From an uncultured Lachnospiraceae bacterium (GTDB taxonomy: Bacteria > Bacillota > Clostridia > Lachnospirales > Lachnospiraceae), in contig CAMWQW010000005.1 in the NCBI GenBank assembly GCA_947176505.1, forward strand, positions 62,001 through 126,000: a stretch of 64,000 nucleotides of DNA. Reading direction: 5' to 3'. How positions within the stretch are numbered: the first letter of the stretch is position 1; every line of letters starts with the position of its first letter. Below, in pieces: positions 34,617-41,059 of this stretch. Made by a program: the position numbers and the translations under genes. The notes beneath the pieces are model-generated. The model saw only the letters and a program-made list of their open reading frames with translations, made no database searches and was not told where the DNA came from.

Positions 34617-35564
34617 TTAACCGAGTAAGGACAGTGCCAGCTGGTTGGACTGATTTGCCTGTGACAACATAGATGTACCAGCCTGCTGCAAGATGTTGTT
34701 GTTTGCGTACTTAACCATCTCTGTAGCGATATCTGTATCACGGATCGCTGCTTCTGCAGATGTGGTGTTCTCTACTACGTTATCCAAGTTGTTGATCGTG
34801 TGCTCAAGTCTGTTCTGTACAGCACCGAGGTCAGATCTCTGCTGGGATACTAATGCCAGTGCAGCCTTTGCAAATGCATTTAAGGAGTTGAAATCCTTCT
34901 GAGTTGCAACTGTTGTGGAATCACCTGCTGTCAAGCCTGTGAAGGTGTCAATCAAATCCTCAGCCATAGCAGTTGTGATTGTTGCTTCATCCTGAACTAC
35001 ACCTTTTTCATCCAACGGACGGAAAGAAACTGATGTATAAAGCTTGTCATCGATTCCAGCCGCTAAACCTGCCATTGACATGTCTTCGATATCGATATCG
35101 ATGTGCTGTCCTGCTTCTGCACCTACCTGAAGTCCCTTGCCTGTGAAGGTTCCGTCTAACAGGTTCATCTCGTTGAAAGTTGTCGTGCTCTGTACACGGT
35201 CGATCTCGCTCATCAGCTGTGCTACTTCTCTCTGGATGTATGCACGGTCTGTTGTTGTCATCGTGCCGTTCTCACCCTTTACGGACAGCTCATTGATTCT
35301 CTGTAACATGTCATGTACTTCTGTCAGAGCGCCTTCTGCTGTCTGCACTGCACTGATACCGTCCTGTGCGTTAGCGGATGCCTGTGTAAGACCTCTCACC
35401 TGACGTCTCATCTTCTCGGAAATCGCAAGACCTGCTGCATCGTCTGCTGCACGGTTGATCTTGTAACCGGATGATAACTTCTCTGTGGACTTAGCCTGTG
35501 CGCTTGTTGTCAGACCAAGCATTCTGTTGGAATTCATTGCTGTAATGTTGTGTTGTACTATCAT
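34617..35564 (-). CDS. hag: Flagellin
   Basis: 315 aa. Conserved N-terminal D0/D1 ('MIVQHNITAMNSNRMLG', 'KLSSGYKINRAADDAAGLAI', 'QTAEGALTEVHDMLQRINEL') and C-terminal D1/D0 ('AIRDTDIATEMVKYANNNIL', 'QANQSNQLALSLLG') flank a central region of only ~90 residues, so a compact filament with no large hypervariable domain. The TLR5-contact segment around 'QRINEL' is present. AAGGAGGA lies 7 bases before the ATG. It is immediately downstream of csrA (112-bp gap) and has no convincing promoter of its own; transcription probably reads through from csrA and, in the inverted state, from the sigma-D promoter of the invertible segment. Confidence 0.96.
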   Translation of the reverse strand: MIVQHNITAMNSNRMLGLTTSAQAKSTEKLSSGYKINRAADDAAGLAISEKMRRQVRGLTQASANAQDGISAVQTAEGALTEVHDMLQRINELSVKGENGTMTTTDRAYIQREVAQLMSEIDRVQSTTTFNEMNLLDGTFTGKGLQVGAEAGQHIDIDIEDMSMAGLAAGIDDKLYTSVSFRPLDEKGVVQDEATITTAMAEDLIDTFTGLTAGDSTTVATQKDFNSLNAFAKAALALVSQQRSDLGAVQNRLEHTINNLDNVVENTTSAEAAIRDTDIATEMVKYANNNILQQAGTSMLSQANQSNQLALSLLG

Positions 35565-35570
35565 ATTTTT

Positions 35571-35610
35571 TCCTCCTTGATTTTGCCAGCCGCAATTCCG
35601 TTTGCGACCG
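35571..35610 (-). promoter_or_regulatory. Putative CsrA-binding leader of flagellin mRNA (two sites)
   Basis: On the minus strand GTCGCAA-ACGGAA-TTGCGGC (35608-35589) folds into a 7-bp stem (one G-U) with hexaloop ACGGAA, extendable to 9 pairs (35610-35587). An A(N)GGA core in a hairpin loop is the CsrA/RsmA recognition pattern. A second GGA lies in the Shine-Dalgarno AAGGAGG (35578-35572). Two sites, one upstream and one over the SD, reproduce the known layout of hag in Bacillus subtilis. Confidence 0.6.
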
Positions 35611-35676
35611 TTGTAATATGATTTAGTTATATTGTAATCCCGAAGCCCCTAGGATAGCATCGGGGTATTACCCTGT

Positions 35677-35922
35677 TTAAGAATGGTTCTTTTTCTTACG
35701 GTACTTCTCCGGAAGCTCCGGCACGGCGTAGTAGTGAGCGAGTTTTTTCTTCTCTTCCGGGTCGGTTGTCTGCGCTTCGATTACTTTGCTGCGGGCAACA
35801 TTGATATCTTTCGGAATATCTAACATGACCCGGGTATGGTTTTTACTGCCGCCTAAGAAAACGATTTTGATATCGTCGCCAATCATCAGATATTCTTCCG
35901 TGCTTACCGTCAGTCTTAACAT
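35677..35922 (-). CDS. csrA: CsrA-family translational regulator
   Basis: 81 aa. 'MLRLTVSTEEYLMIGDDIKI' followed by 'VMLDIPKDINVARSKVIEA' is the CsrA fold (five strands and a helix). The key RNA-contact Arg of strand 5 is kept in 'NVARSKV', but the basic residues at positions 6-7 of enterobacterial CsrA are replaced by V-S. A basic C-terminal extension (~residues 50-81, ending 'KYRKKKNHS') makes it longer than the usual 61-74. GGAGGTATCAC precedes the ATG. It lies directly upstream of flagellin on the same strand, where CsrA represses hag translation in Bacilli and Clostridia; FliW is not in this window. It starts 76 bp from the left inverted repeat. Confidence 0.87.
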   Translation of the reverse strand: MLRLTVSTEEYLMIGDDIKIVFLGGSKNHTRVMLDIPKDINVARSKVIEAQTTDPEEKKKLAHYYAVPELPEKYRKKKNHS

Positions 35923-35998
35923 TGTGATACCTCCCTGTATTTCTTTATTTGACATATTTGATAAAGCTGCTTCCCTGCATTTTGATTCTTTGAAGAGG

Positions 35999-36028
35999 AA
36001 TGCAACAGTTGTATAAGAAGTGTTGCAT
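35999..36028 (+). repeat. Left inverted repeat / recombinase site (IRL)
   Basis: Core 36001-36027: arm TGCAACAGTT, 7-bp spacer GTATAAG, arm AAGTGTTGCA. The arms are inverted copies with one mismatch (G at 36008). This 10-7-10 layout is that of tyrosine-recombinase crossover sites; the asymmetric spacer sets orientation. Sequence outside it toward csrA lacks a T-tract. Confidence 0.85.
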
Positions 36029-36053
36029 ACAAAATCAAGAGCAGTGCATTGCT

Positions 36054-36076
36054 TTTACAACAAAAGGTTGTATAGT
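36054..36076 (+). promoter_or_regulatory. Possible promoter region and small palindrome of recombinase gene
   Basis: TATAGT (36071-36076) is a -10 candidate; TTGCTT (36049-36054) lies 16 bp upstream as a weak -35. ACAAC-N5-GTTGT (36057-36071) overlaps this interval and could be an operator. The ribosome site AAAGGAG precedes the ATG at 36115. Confidence 0.35.
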
Positions 36077-36114
36077 GATGAAGGGACTAAATTCAGACGC
36101 AAAGGAGAATAGAT

Positions 36115-36696
36115 ATGAGCACAACATACCCAATCAAAAATGAAGAAAAATTGGAGAAATTTAAAGAGTACTATTTGACGGTCAAACCCGAATACAGAAA
36201 TTATACAATGATTATCCTTGGGCTGAATACGGCGTTTCGCATCAGTGATTTACTGATGCTAAAGTGGGGAGATGTATATAATAAGAAGAAACAGTGTTTC
36301 AAGGAGCACATCTGTATTATCGAACATAAGACCGGAAAAGAGCGGATTGTTGCGATTAATGCAAACGTATATAAAGCGCTTAATATTCTTGGGGAAGACA
36401 GTCACGATAGGAATGAAGAAAGTTATCTTTTTGCCAATGGAAGGAAGACGGATGCACACTTGTCACGTTCACAGGCGTTTCGTATTGTGAAAGAAGCAGC
36501 AGAATATGCAGGCTTAGATGAACACATTAGCTGCCATTCCCTTCGTAAGACTTTCGGGTATCATGCATGGAAGCAGGGAGTTCAGCCGGCATTGCTAATG
36601 GAGTTATACAATCATTCCTCTTATCGTGTTACGAAGAGGTACTTGTGCATTGAGCAGGAGGATAAGGATAGAGTCTACTTGAACGTACAGTTGTAA
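36115..36696 (+). CDS. Minimal tyrosine recombinase (invertase) inside the invertible segment
   Basis: 193 aa, essentially catalytic domain only, with no N-terminal core-binding domain of usual Xer size. All six catalytic residues are present: R42 ('AFRISDL'), K72 ('EHKTGK'), H141 and R144 ('CHSLRKTFG'), H167 ('YNHSS') and nucleophile Y176 ('TKRYL'). Comparable short recombinases in Firmicutes and FimB/FimE in enterobacteria invert adjacent promoters. The gene is flanked by 30-bp inverted repeats it presumably recombines, so inversion also flips its own orientation. It is followed by the sigma-D promoter 86 bp downstream and by a terminator-forming repeat. Confidence 0.9.
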   Translation: MSTTYPIKNEEKLEKFKEYYLTVKPEYRNYTMIILGLNTAFRISDLLMLKWGDVYNKKKQCFKEHICIIEHKTGKERIVAINANVYKALNILGEDSHDRNEESYLFANGRKTDAHLSRSQAFRIVKEAAEYAGLDEHISCHSLRKTFGYHAWKQGVQPALLMELYNHSSYRVTKRYLCIEQEDKDRVYLNVQL

Positions 36697-36781
36697 CGGC
36701 ATAATTCGGTGCGATTAATCGATATTATTCAATTCGAGTATTAAATGAGATTAATTTATATAAAAAAATTTAATTTTACTC

Positions 36782-36808
36782 TAAAGTATTCTGAGATGGC
36801 ACCGATAT
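36782..36808 (+). promoter_or_regulatory. Sigma-D (flagellar sigma factor) promoter inside invertible segment
   Basis: TAAA (36782-36785), 15-bp spacer, ACCGATAT (36801-36808), differing from the TAAA-N15-GCCGATAT consensus at one base. Start would fall near 36815, about 12 bp inside the right repeat boundary. In the present orientation it fires right into the IRR terminator; after inversion it would fire left toward csrA and flagellin. Confidence 0.8.
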
Positions 36809-36826
36809 ATAGAGTGTAAGGCAAAA

Positions 36827-36856
36827 ATGCAACACTTCTTATACAAGTGTTGCATT
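36827..36856 (-). repeat. Right inverted repeat / recombinase site (IRR)
   Basis: Core 36828-36854: TGCAACACTT, spacer CTTATAC, AAGTGTTGCA; the arms are perfectly inverted. Read on the minus strand it equals IRL except for one base. Opposite spacer orientation to IRL predicts inversion and not deletion of the intervening DNA. Confidence 0.85.
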
Positions 36857-36861
36857 TTTTT
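36828..36861 (+). terminator. Intrinsic terminator formed by IRR plus outside T7
   Basis: The 10-bp perfect stem of IRR with 7-nt loop is followed by seven T's (36855-36861). The T-tract beyond 36856 lies outside the invertible segment, so a terminator exists only for transcripts leaving through this end. It would stop both recombinase and sigma-D transcripts in the present orientation. Confidence 0.8.
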
Positions 36862-37106
36862 GTGTCTGTATCACAATGAAACAGGGTAACTATATTATAC
36901 CCTTACGGAAGGAAGGCTATGCTTTTATACACGCTTGAATGTCAAAGTAAATAATACTTTTCAACCCGCATTCTTTGTGATATAATGCGAGTCGGGAATT
37001 GTATAATGCATATATATGCAGAGTATGCATAATTTGGATATCTGCAATGAATATGAAGCAAATTGAAATGTGCAAGTTGTTTTGACAAGTGAAAGGATAG
37101 TGACAA
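36862..37106 (+). promoter_or_regulatory. Upstream region of amino-acid ABC operon with two -10 elements and a palindrome
   Basis: TATAAT occurs at 36981-36986 (with CTTTCA 17 bp upstream as weak -35) and at 37002-37007. The perfect 14-bp palindrome TGCATATATATGCA (37007-37020) overlaps the second and is followed by TATGCA, suggesting repressor binding. GAAAGGATAG precedes the ATG. No gene is seen in this stretch. Confidence 0.45.
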
Positions 37107-37805
37107 ATGACAGGGATTCAAACATGGTTTTCTGATTTCTGTGACTTATTTTATAAATGTTTTATCAGAGAAGACCGTTATAAGTTACTGTTAAGCGGAA
37201 TCGGCGTCACGATTAAAATATCGCTGTTAGCGGTCTTTATCGGTATATTGATTGGTATGCTGATTGCGATGTGCAATCTGTCCAAAAGAAAACTGCCGAG
37301 GGCACTCGGCGGAATCTATACGGATGTGATACGGGGAACGCCTTCCGTTACCCAGTTGATGATTATCTACTTTGTAATCTTTGCAACAGTGAATCTGGAT
37401 AAATGGATTATTGCGGCAATCGCCTTTGGCGTCAACTCCGGTGCGTATGTGTCGGAGATTATAAGAGGAGGAATCCTCTCGGTAGATCATGGGCAGACTG
37501 AGGCTGGCAGGTCGCTTGGACTCAATGCTTTTCAGACGATGACGAGAATTGTCATTCCGCAGGCAGTCAAGAATATTTTTCCGGCGCTGTGTAATGAATT
37601 TATCGTATTGATTAAGGAAACTGCCATCGTCGGCTATGTGGGTCTGATGGATATCCAGAAGGCGGGCGATTTTATTAAGAGCGCCACATTTGAAGCGTTT
37701 ATGCCATTGGTAGGAACCGCAGTGATTTACTATGTGCTGATTAAGATATTGACGCTGGCGCTTCGCCAAGTTGAGAAGCAGTTACGAAAATCCGATGTCA
37801 GGTAG
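37107..37805 (+). CDS. Polar amino-acid ABC transporter permease
   Basis: 232 aa, HisM/GlnP class. Five membrane helices; 'GVTIKISLLAVFIGILIGML' starts the transmembrane domain and 'EAGRSLGLNAFQTMTRIVIP' is the EAA coupling loop that contacts the ATPase. 'YTDVIRGTPSVTQLMIIYFV' is the conserved R-G-T-P segment of the family. First gene of a permease-ATPase-binding protein operon. It moves a polar or acidic amino acid inward; exact substrate unknown. Confidence 0.92.
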   Translation: MTGIQTWFSDFCDLFYKCFIREDRYKLLLSGIGVTIKISLLAVFIGILIGMLIAMCNLSKRKLPRALGGIYTDVIRGTPSVTQLMIIYFVIFATVNLDKWIIAAIAFGVNSGAYVSEIIRGGILSVDHGQTEAGRSLGLNAFQTMTRIVIPQAVKNIFPALCNEFIVLIKETAIVGYVGLMDIQKAGDFIKSATFEAFMPLVGTAVIYYVLIKILTLALRQVEKQLRKSDVR

Positions 37806-37820
37806 GAAGGAGTATGTTAT

Positions 37821-38543
37821 ATGATTCAAGTAAAGAACTTACATAAAAAATTCGGAGACCTGACAGTTTTAGACGGAATAGACGAGCACATTTCCCAAGG
37901 GGAAGTCGTTGTCGTGATCGGACCGTCCGGATCGGGTAAAAGTACTTTTCTCAGATGCTTAAATCTGCTTGAGAAAGCAACCGACGGCGAGATATATGTG
38001 GACGATCAGCTTATTAATGCACCGAAGGTGAATGTGAATCATGTCAGACAGAAGATGGGGATGGTATTCCAGCAGTTTAATTTATTCCCGCATCTTACGA
38101 TTATGGATAATATTACACTGGCACCGGTACTTCTTAAGAAGATGACAAAGGGGGAGGCTGTCAGGAAAGGACAGGAGCTTTTGGAGCGGGTTAATCTGTC
38201 CGAGAAGGCGGATGCTTATCCGGCACAGCTATCCGGAGGACAGAAGCAGCGTGTTGCAATTGCAAGGGCGCTTGCAATGAATCCGGAGATTATGCTTTTT
38301 GATGAACCGACTTCGGCGCTTGATCCGGAGATGGTGGGCGAGGTACTGGACGTTATGAAAGACCTTGCCAAATCCGGTATGACGATGGTGATCGTTACTC
38401 ATGAGATGGGGTTTGCCAGAGAAGTGGCTTCCAGAGTGCTTTTTATCGATCAAGGCAAAGTGATGGAGAGCGGAACGCCTGAGGAAGTATTCAATAACCC
38501 GAAGAATGAGAGAACAAAGCTGTTCTTAAGCAAAGTTTTATAG
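37821..38543 (+). CDS. Polar amino-acid ABC transporter ATP-binding protein
   Basis: 240 aa, GlnQ/ArtP class. Walker A '[12 protein letters not shown]', Q-loop '[11 protein letters not shown]', signature '[10 protein letters not shown]', Walker B '[13 protein letters not shown]', H-loop 'VTHEMGFAR'. It energises the permease encoded 15 bp upstream. AGGAAGGAG precedes the ATG. The gene is followed by stem-loops and then the binding-protein gene. Confidence 0.94.
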   Translation: MIQVKNLHKKFGDLTVLDGIDEHISQGEVVVVIGPSGSGKSTFLRCLNLLEKATDGEIYVDDQLINAPKVNVNHVRQKMGMVFQQFNLFPHLTIMDNITLAPVLLKKMTKGEAVRKGQELLERVNLSEKADAYPAQLSGGQKQRVAIARALAMNPEIMLFDEPTSALDPEMVGEVLDVMKDLAKSGMTMVIVTHEMGFAREVASRVLFIDQGKVMESGTPEEVFNNPKNERTKLFLSKVL

Positions 38544-38544
38544 C

Positions 38545-38672
38545 AAAGTGAATTCTCTTCACTTTCTACATGGTATCAACCTTTTTCCGTTTATACCGGT
38601 TTGCGGTAAGCGATAGGAAAGAAGGTTTCAGATACAGGTAACAGGCAGTCGATTCGACAGGCAGTTACTGAC
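38545..38672 (+). other. Intercistronic stem-loops between ATPase and binding-protein genes
   Basis: AAAGTGAA/TTCACTTT (38545-38565, 8-bp stem, 5-nt loop) is followed by AACCTTTTTCC pairing with GGAAAGAAGGTT (38578-38627, one bulge) and a GTAAC/GTTAC segment with twice-repeated ACAGGCAGT (38638-38667). None has a T-tract. Such structures commonly stabilise the downstream binding-protein mRNA so that it exceeds the transporter subunits. Confidence 0.5.
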
Positions 38673-38704
38673 ACACATTTTATTTATTTCAGGAGGAGAT
38701 TATT

Positions 38705-39583
38705 ATGAAAAAGGTGACAAAGGCAGCAGCGCTTGTACTTACCATGGCTATGATGGTGTCTACACTGGTAGCATGCGGAGACAGTGCGGATGCCACAACA
38801 GATGCAGCTAACACAGAGACGACGGCTTCCGATGATGCGGCGGCAGAAACAGCCGGCACAGAAGCAGAGGCGTCAGATACTACAGCGATGACAAAGACAG
38901 AGGGCGTTATTACATTCGGAACAAATGCGGAATTCCCGCCTTTTGAGTTTGTTGCAAGCAGTGGCGTGATTGACCAGTATGACGGTATCGATATGGCGAT
39001 TGCAAAACAGATTGCGGAAGAGAACGGCATGACGGCAGCAGTTGAGAACATGGAATTTGACTCTCTGCTCATAGCTTTGCAGAATGGTCAGATTGATGCA
39101 GCTATTGCAGGTATGACGGTAACAGAGGAAAGATTAGAATCAGTTGATTTTTCCACACCGTATTATACAGCAACACAGGTTATGATCGTGAAGGAAGATT
39201 CTGATATTGCATCGGCGGCAGATATGGCGGATAAGAAGATTTGCGTTGTGCAGGGTTATACCGGTGAAATCTGCGTTAAAGATATGGGATACCCTTACGA
39301 GGCATTCAAGAAGGGTACAGAAGCCGTGATGGAGCTGGTAAACGGCAAGTGTGACGTTGTTGTTATTGACTCTGCAACAGCACAGAAATATATCAGTGAT
39401 AATGAGGGACTTAAGATTGTGGAAGATTCTGCCGCATTTGAGTCCGAGGAATATGCGATTGCCGTAAAGAAAGGCAATACAGCCCTTCTCGACATGATTA
39501 ACAAGGCAATTGAGGCAAAGCTTGCAGATGGTACGATTTCTGAGCTGGGTGTAAAGTATACTGAGGAGACTACGATTGAGTAA
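38705..39583 (+). CDS. Amino-acid ABC transporter substrate-binding lipoprotein
   Basis: 292 aa. Signal peptide with lipobox 'TLVACGD' (Cys ~23), then an Ala/Thr/Glu-rich linker to ~60, then the family-3 solute-binding fold: 'ITFGTNAEFPPFEF', 'YDGIDMAIAKQIAEENGM', 'FDSLLIALQNGQIDAAIAGM', 'TVTEERLESVDFSTPYY'. The Arg/Asp ligand set for the amino-acid alpha groups is not complete by eye. AGGAGGAG precedes the ATG. Third gene of the operon; terminated by a strong stem-loop. Confidence 0.93.
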   Translation: MKKVTKAAALVLTMAMMVSTLVACGDSADATTDAANTETTASDDAAAETAGTEAEASDTTAMTKTEGVITFGTNAEFPPFEFVASSGVIDQYDGIDMAIAKQIAEENGMTAAVENMEFDSLLIALQNGQIDAAIAGMTVTEERLESVDFSTPYYTATQVMIVKEDSDIASAADMADKKICVVQGYTGEICVKDMGYPYEAFKKGTEAVMELVNGKCDVVVIDSATAQKYISDNEGLKIVEDSAAFESEEYAIAVKKGNTALLDMINKAIEAKLADGTISELGVKYTEETTIE

Positions 39584-39624
39584 GACGTTGTCTGATATAT
39601 GAAGTGATTATATGGATCCAGTTT

Positions 39625-39664
39625 AAAACGGCACTTTTGCGAAATACAAAAGTGCCGTTTTTTC
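39625..39664. terminator. Bidirectional intrinsic terminator
   Basis: AAAACGGCACTTTTG (39625-39639) pairs perfectly with CAAAAGTGCCGTTTT (39647-39661); T-runs flank both sides in the respective reading directions. Serves the amino-acid operon and the convergent zinc-ribbon gene, whose stop codon begins at its right edge. Confidence 0.92.
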
Positions 39665-39930
39665 TATGCTTTCCACCTTGCCAGAGTCGGAAAATACTGC
39701 ATTAATCCCGCTTTGGCTTCTTCAACTGTTTTGCTGCGTCCGCCCTCGACTTCGAAAGGCGCGCAGAAGTCTGCCATTTCCTCCATGGTACAATCCTGTG
39801 CAAAAGCTCCGTCTTTATAGCAGTAGCAGCAATACATTTCATTTTTGCTCCCGTCCTGATTGGTTCCGTACTGGTCCTCCTGCATCGGCATGCCGCAGCT
39901 TTGACAAATCTTTAATCCTGTTGTTTCCAT
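39664..39930 (-). CDS. Putative zinc-ribbon protein (Zn_ribbon_2 type)
   Basis: 88 aa. 'ICQSCGMPM' and 'YCCYCYKDG' provide the CxxC pairs of a zinc ribbon (residues ~9-40). The rest is helical: 'TMEEMADFCAPFEVE' and 'EEAKAGLMQYFPTLARWK' are typical of this family of short Firmicutes proteins. TAAGGAGG precedes the ATG. The stop sits at the edge of the shared terminator. Function unknown; presumed to bind zinc. Confidence 0.8.
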   Translation of the reverse strand: METTGLKICQSCGMPMQEDQYGTNQDGSKNEMYCCYCYKDGAFAQDCTMEEMADFCAPFEVEGGRSKTVEEAKAGLMQYFPTLARWKA

Positions 39931-40075
39931 TTAGTAATCCTCCTTACCTAGTTGTTTTCCGCTGACGGGGAGGCGGATGGCGCCTTCCCGTCCTGCGGTT
40001 GTATTGTAGGATTACTATAACAAAGATAACCTGACATCAGCATGTCATATTTTATGAAATAAGCTAATTATCCAT

Positions 40076-40996
40076 TCACTCATACAATCTTCCCATCTCG
40101 GCAATCCGCTTTTGTATCTCCGTTCTCACCGATTTAGGTTCCAGTACTATTGCGGAGGGACCAAAAGATAGAATCAAGCCGTAAACCCAGTCATCTAAGG
40201 TGCAGCGATAGTGAACTTCAAAGTGTCCGTCGGGCAATACGGTAATCTCATCTTCATCGAAACGGTCATAGATGCGGTAAGCTTCCCGCTTGTCAATCCA
40301 TAAGATGATTTCGGGTTCGGGATCTTCAATGACTACACTGAGATTTGGAGCACCCATATTCTCAGAAGGCGGCTCGACAGTCAAGTCGTCTCTTATGTCA
40401 AAAGTTTCGTCAAGCGCTTCCACTCTTTTCATCCGCAGCACCTTGAACAACCGTATAGCCTGCCTTGTCCTGCAAAATGCACGCATATACCATGTATATT
40501 CTTTAAAGAGAAGCTGTACAGGTTCAACACATCGGTGGGTCATTTCCCCATGCTGCCCGTAGTAGTCAAACTGCAAAACACGACGGTTCAAAATGGCGTC
40601 TTTAATCTGACCGAATAGTTCCTGTCTGCGTCCGCTCCAGTCGGAAAAGTCTATGGCAACCCAGCTTTCCGGTTTTTCCATGAAAAAATCGCCAAGTTTT
40701 TCTAGGATTTCCTCTTCTTCGTATACACCTGTTTCCCTAAGACTGATCAGAGCGGCGAGAATCTGTTTCTGCTCTTTCTTGGAAACTAACATTTTGTTGA
40801 GGACGAATTGTTCCGTCAGGCTGATGCCGCCGCCTCTTCCTTTGGTAGTGTAGACAGGAATCCCAGCCATGCCAAGCGTATCGATATCGCGGTAAATTGT
40901 CCGTACGGATACCTCGAACCGCTCCGCCAGTTCCGTGGCAGTCACTGTCCCTTTATTCATTAATATATAGATTATGCTGAGCAGCCTGTTAATCAT
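40076..40996 (-). CDS. HTH/WYL-domain transcriptional regulator (YafY/DeoR-like)
   Basis: 306 aa. Residues 1-60 are a DeoR-type HTH ('TATELAERFEVSVRTIYRDI'). The WYL-like domain (~130-210) contains 'YTWYMRAFCRTRQAIRLFKV', where W-Y-x-R corresponds to the WYL motif, and a C-terminal WCX domain (~210-306). WYL proteins sense ligands or nucleic acids; many regulate stress or defence genes. Free-standing, with MATE upstream on the same strand as possible target. GGAAG precedes the ATG. Confidence 0.87.
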   Translation of the reverse strand: MINRLLSIIYILMNKGTVTATELAERFEVSVRTIYRDIDTLGMAGIPVYTTKGRGGGISLTEQFVLNKMLVSKKEQKQILAALISLRETGVYEEEEILEKLGDFFMEKPESWVAIDFSDWSGRRQELFGQIKDAILNRRVLQFDYYGQHGEMTHRCVEPVQLLFKEYTWYMRAFCRTRQAIRLFKVLRMKRVEALDETFDIRDDLTVEPPSENMGAPNLSVVIEDPEPEIILWIDKREAYRIYDRFDEDEITVLPDGHFEVHYRCTLDDWVYGLILSFGPSAIVLEPKSVRTEIQKRIAEMGRLYE

Positions 40997-41059
40997 AGTA
41001 GTCTTCCTTATGACAGATGCGCGATCTGCCTTTTAATTCTCTCGCACATGAAATATGTG

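Larger units (their letters stand above)
35999..36856. mobile_element. Invertible DNA segment carrying its own tyrosine recombinase and an outward sigma-D promoter
   Basis: Bounded by 30-bp inverted repeats with one mismatch (35999-36028 and 36827-36856). Inside are a complete tyrosine recombinase gene and, near the right end, a sigma-D promoter pointing right. Both read rightward now; after inversion both would read leftward toward csrA and flagellin. No target-site duplication flanks the repeats, so a transposon is unlikely. Structure is read directly; inversion itself is inferred. Confidence 0.8.

Noticed and set aside
35565..35676. Cyclic-di-GMP riboswitch in flagellin leader
   Set aside because: The leader is short and I could not find the conserved GEMM core; only simple hairpins are seen.
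35657..35679. Possible sigma-D promoter directly upstream of flagellin (TAAA and CCCGATGC on the minus strand)
   Set aside because: The two elements are only 11 bp apart instead of 14-16, and the TAAA overlaps the csrA stop; a correctly spaced -35 is not present.
36115..36696. Prophage or integrative-element integrase
   Set aside because: No phage, conjugation or attachment-site genes nearby; the protein is far shorter than phage integrases and lies between its own inverted sites.
35999..36856. Transposon or insertion sequence ends
   Set aside because: No target-site duplication flanks the repeats, the encoded enzyme is a tyrosine recombinase, and each repeat has crossover-site anatomy.
36855..36861. 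T-tract as part of the recombination site
   Set aside because: Only the first two T's are matched in the left repeat; the rest lies outside the shared sequence.
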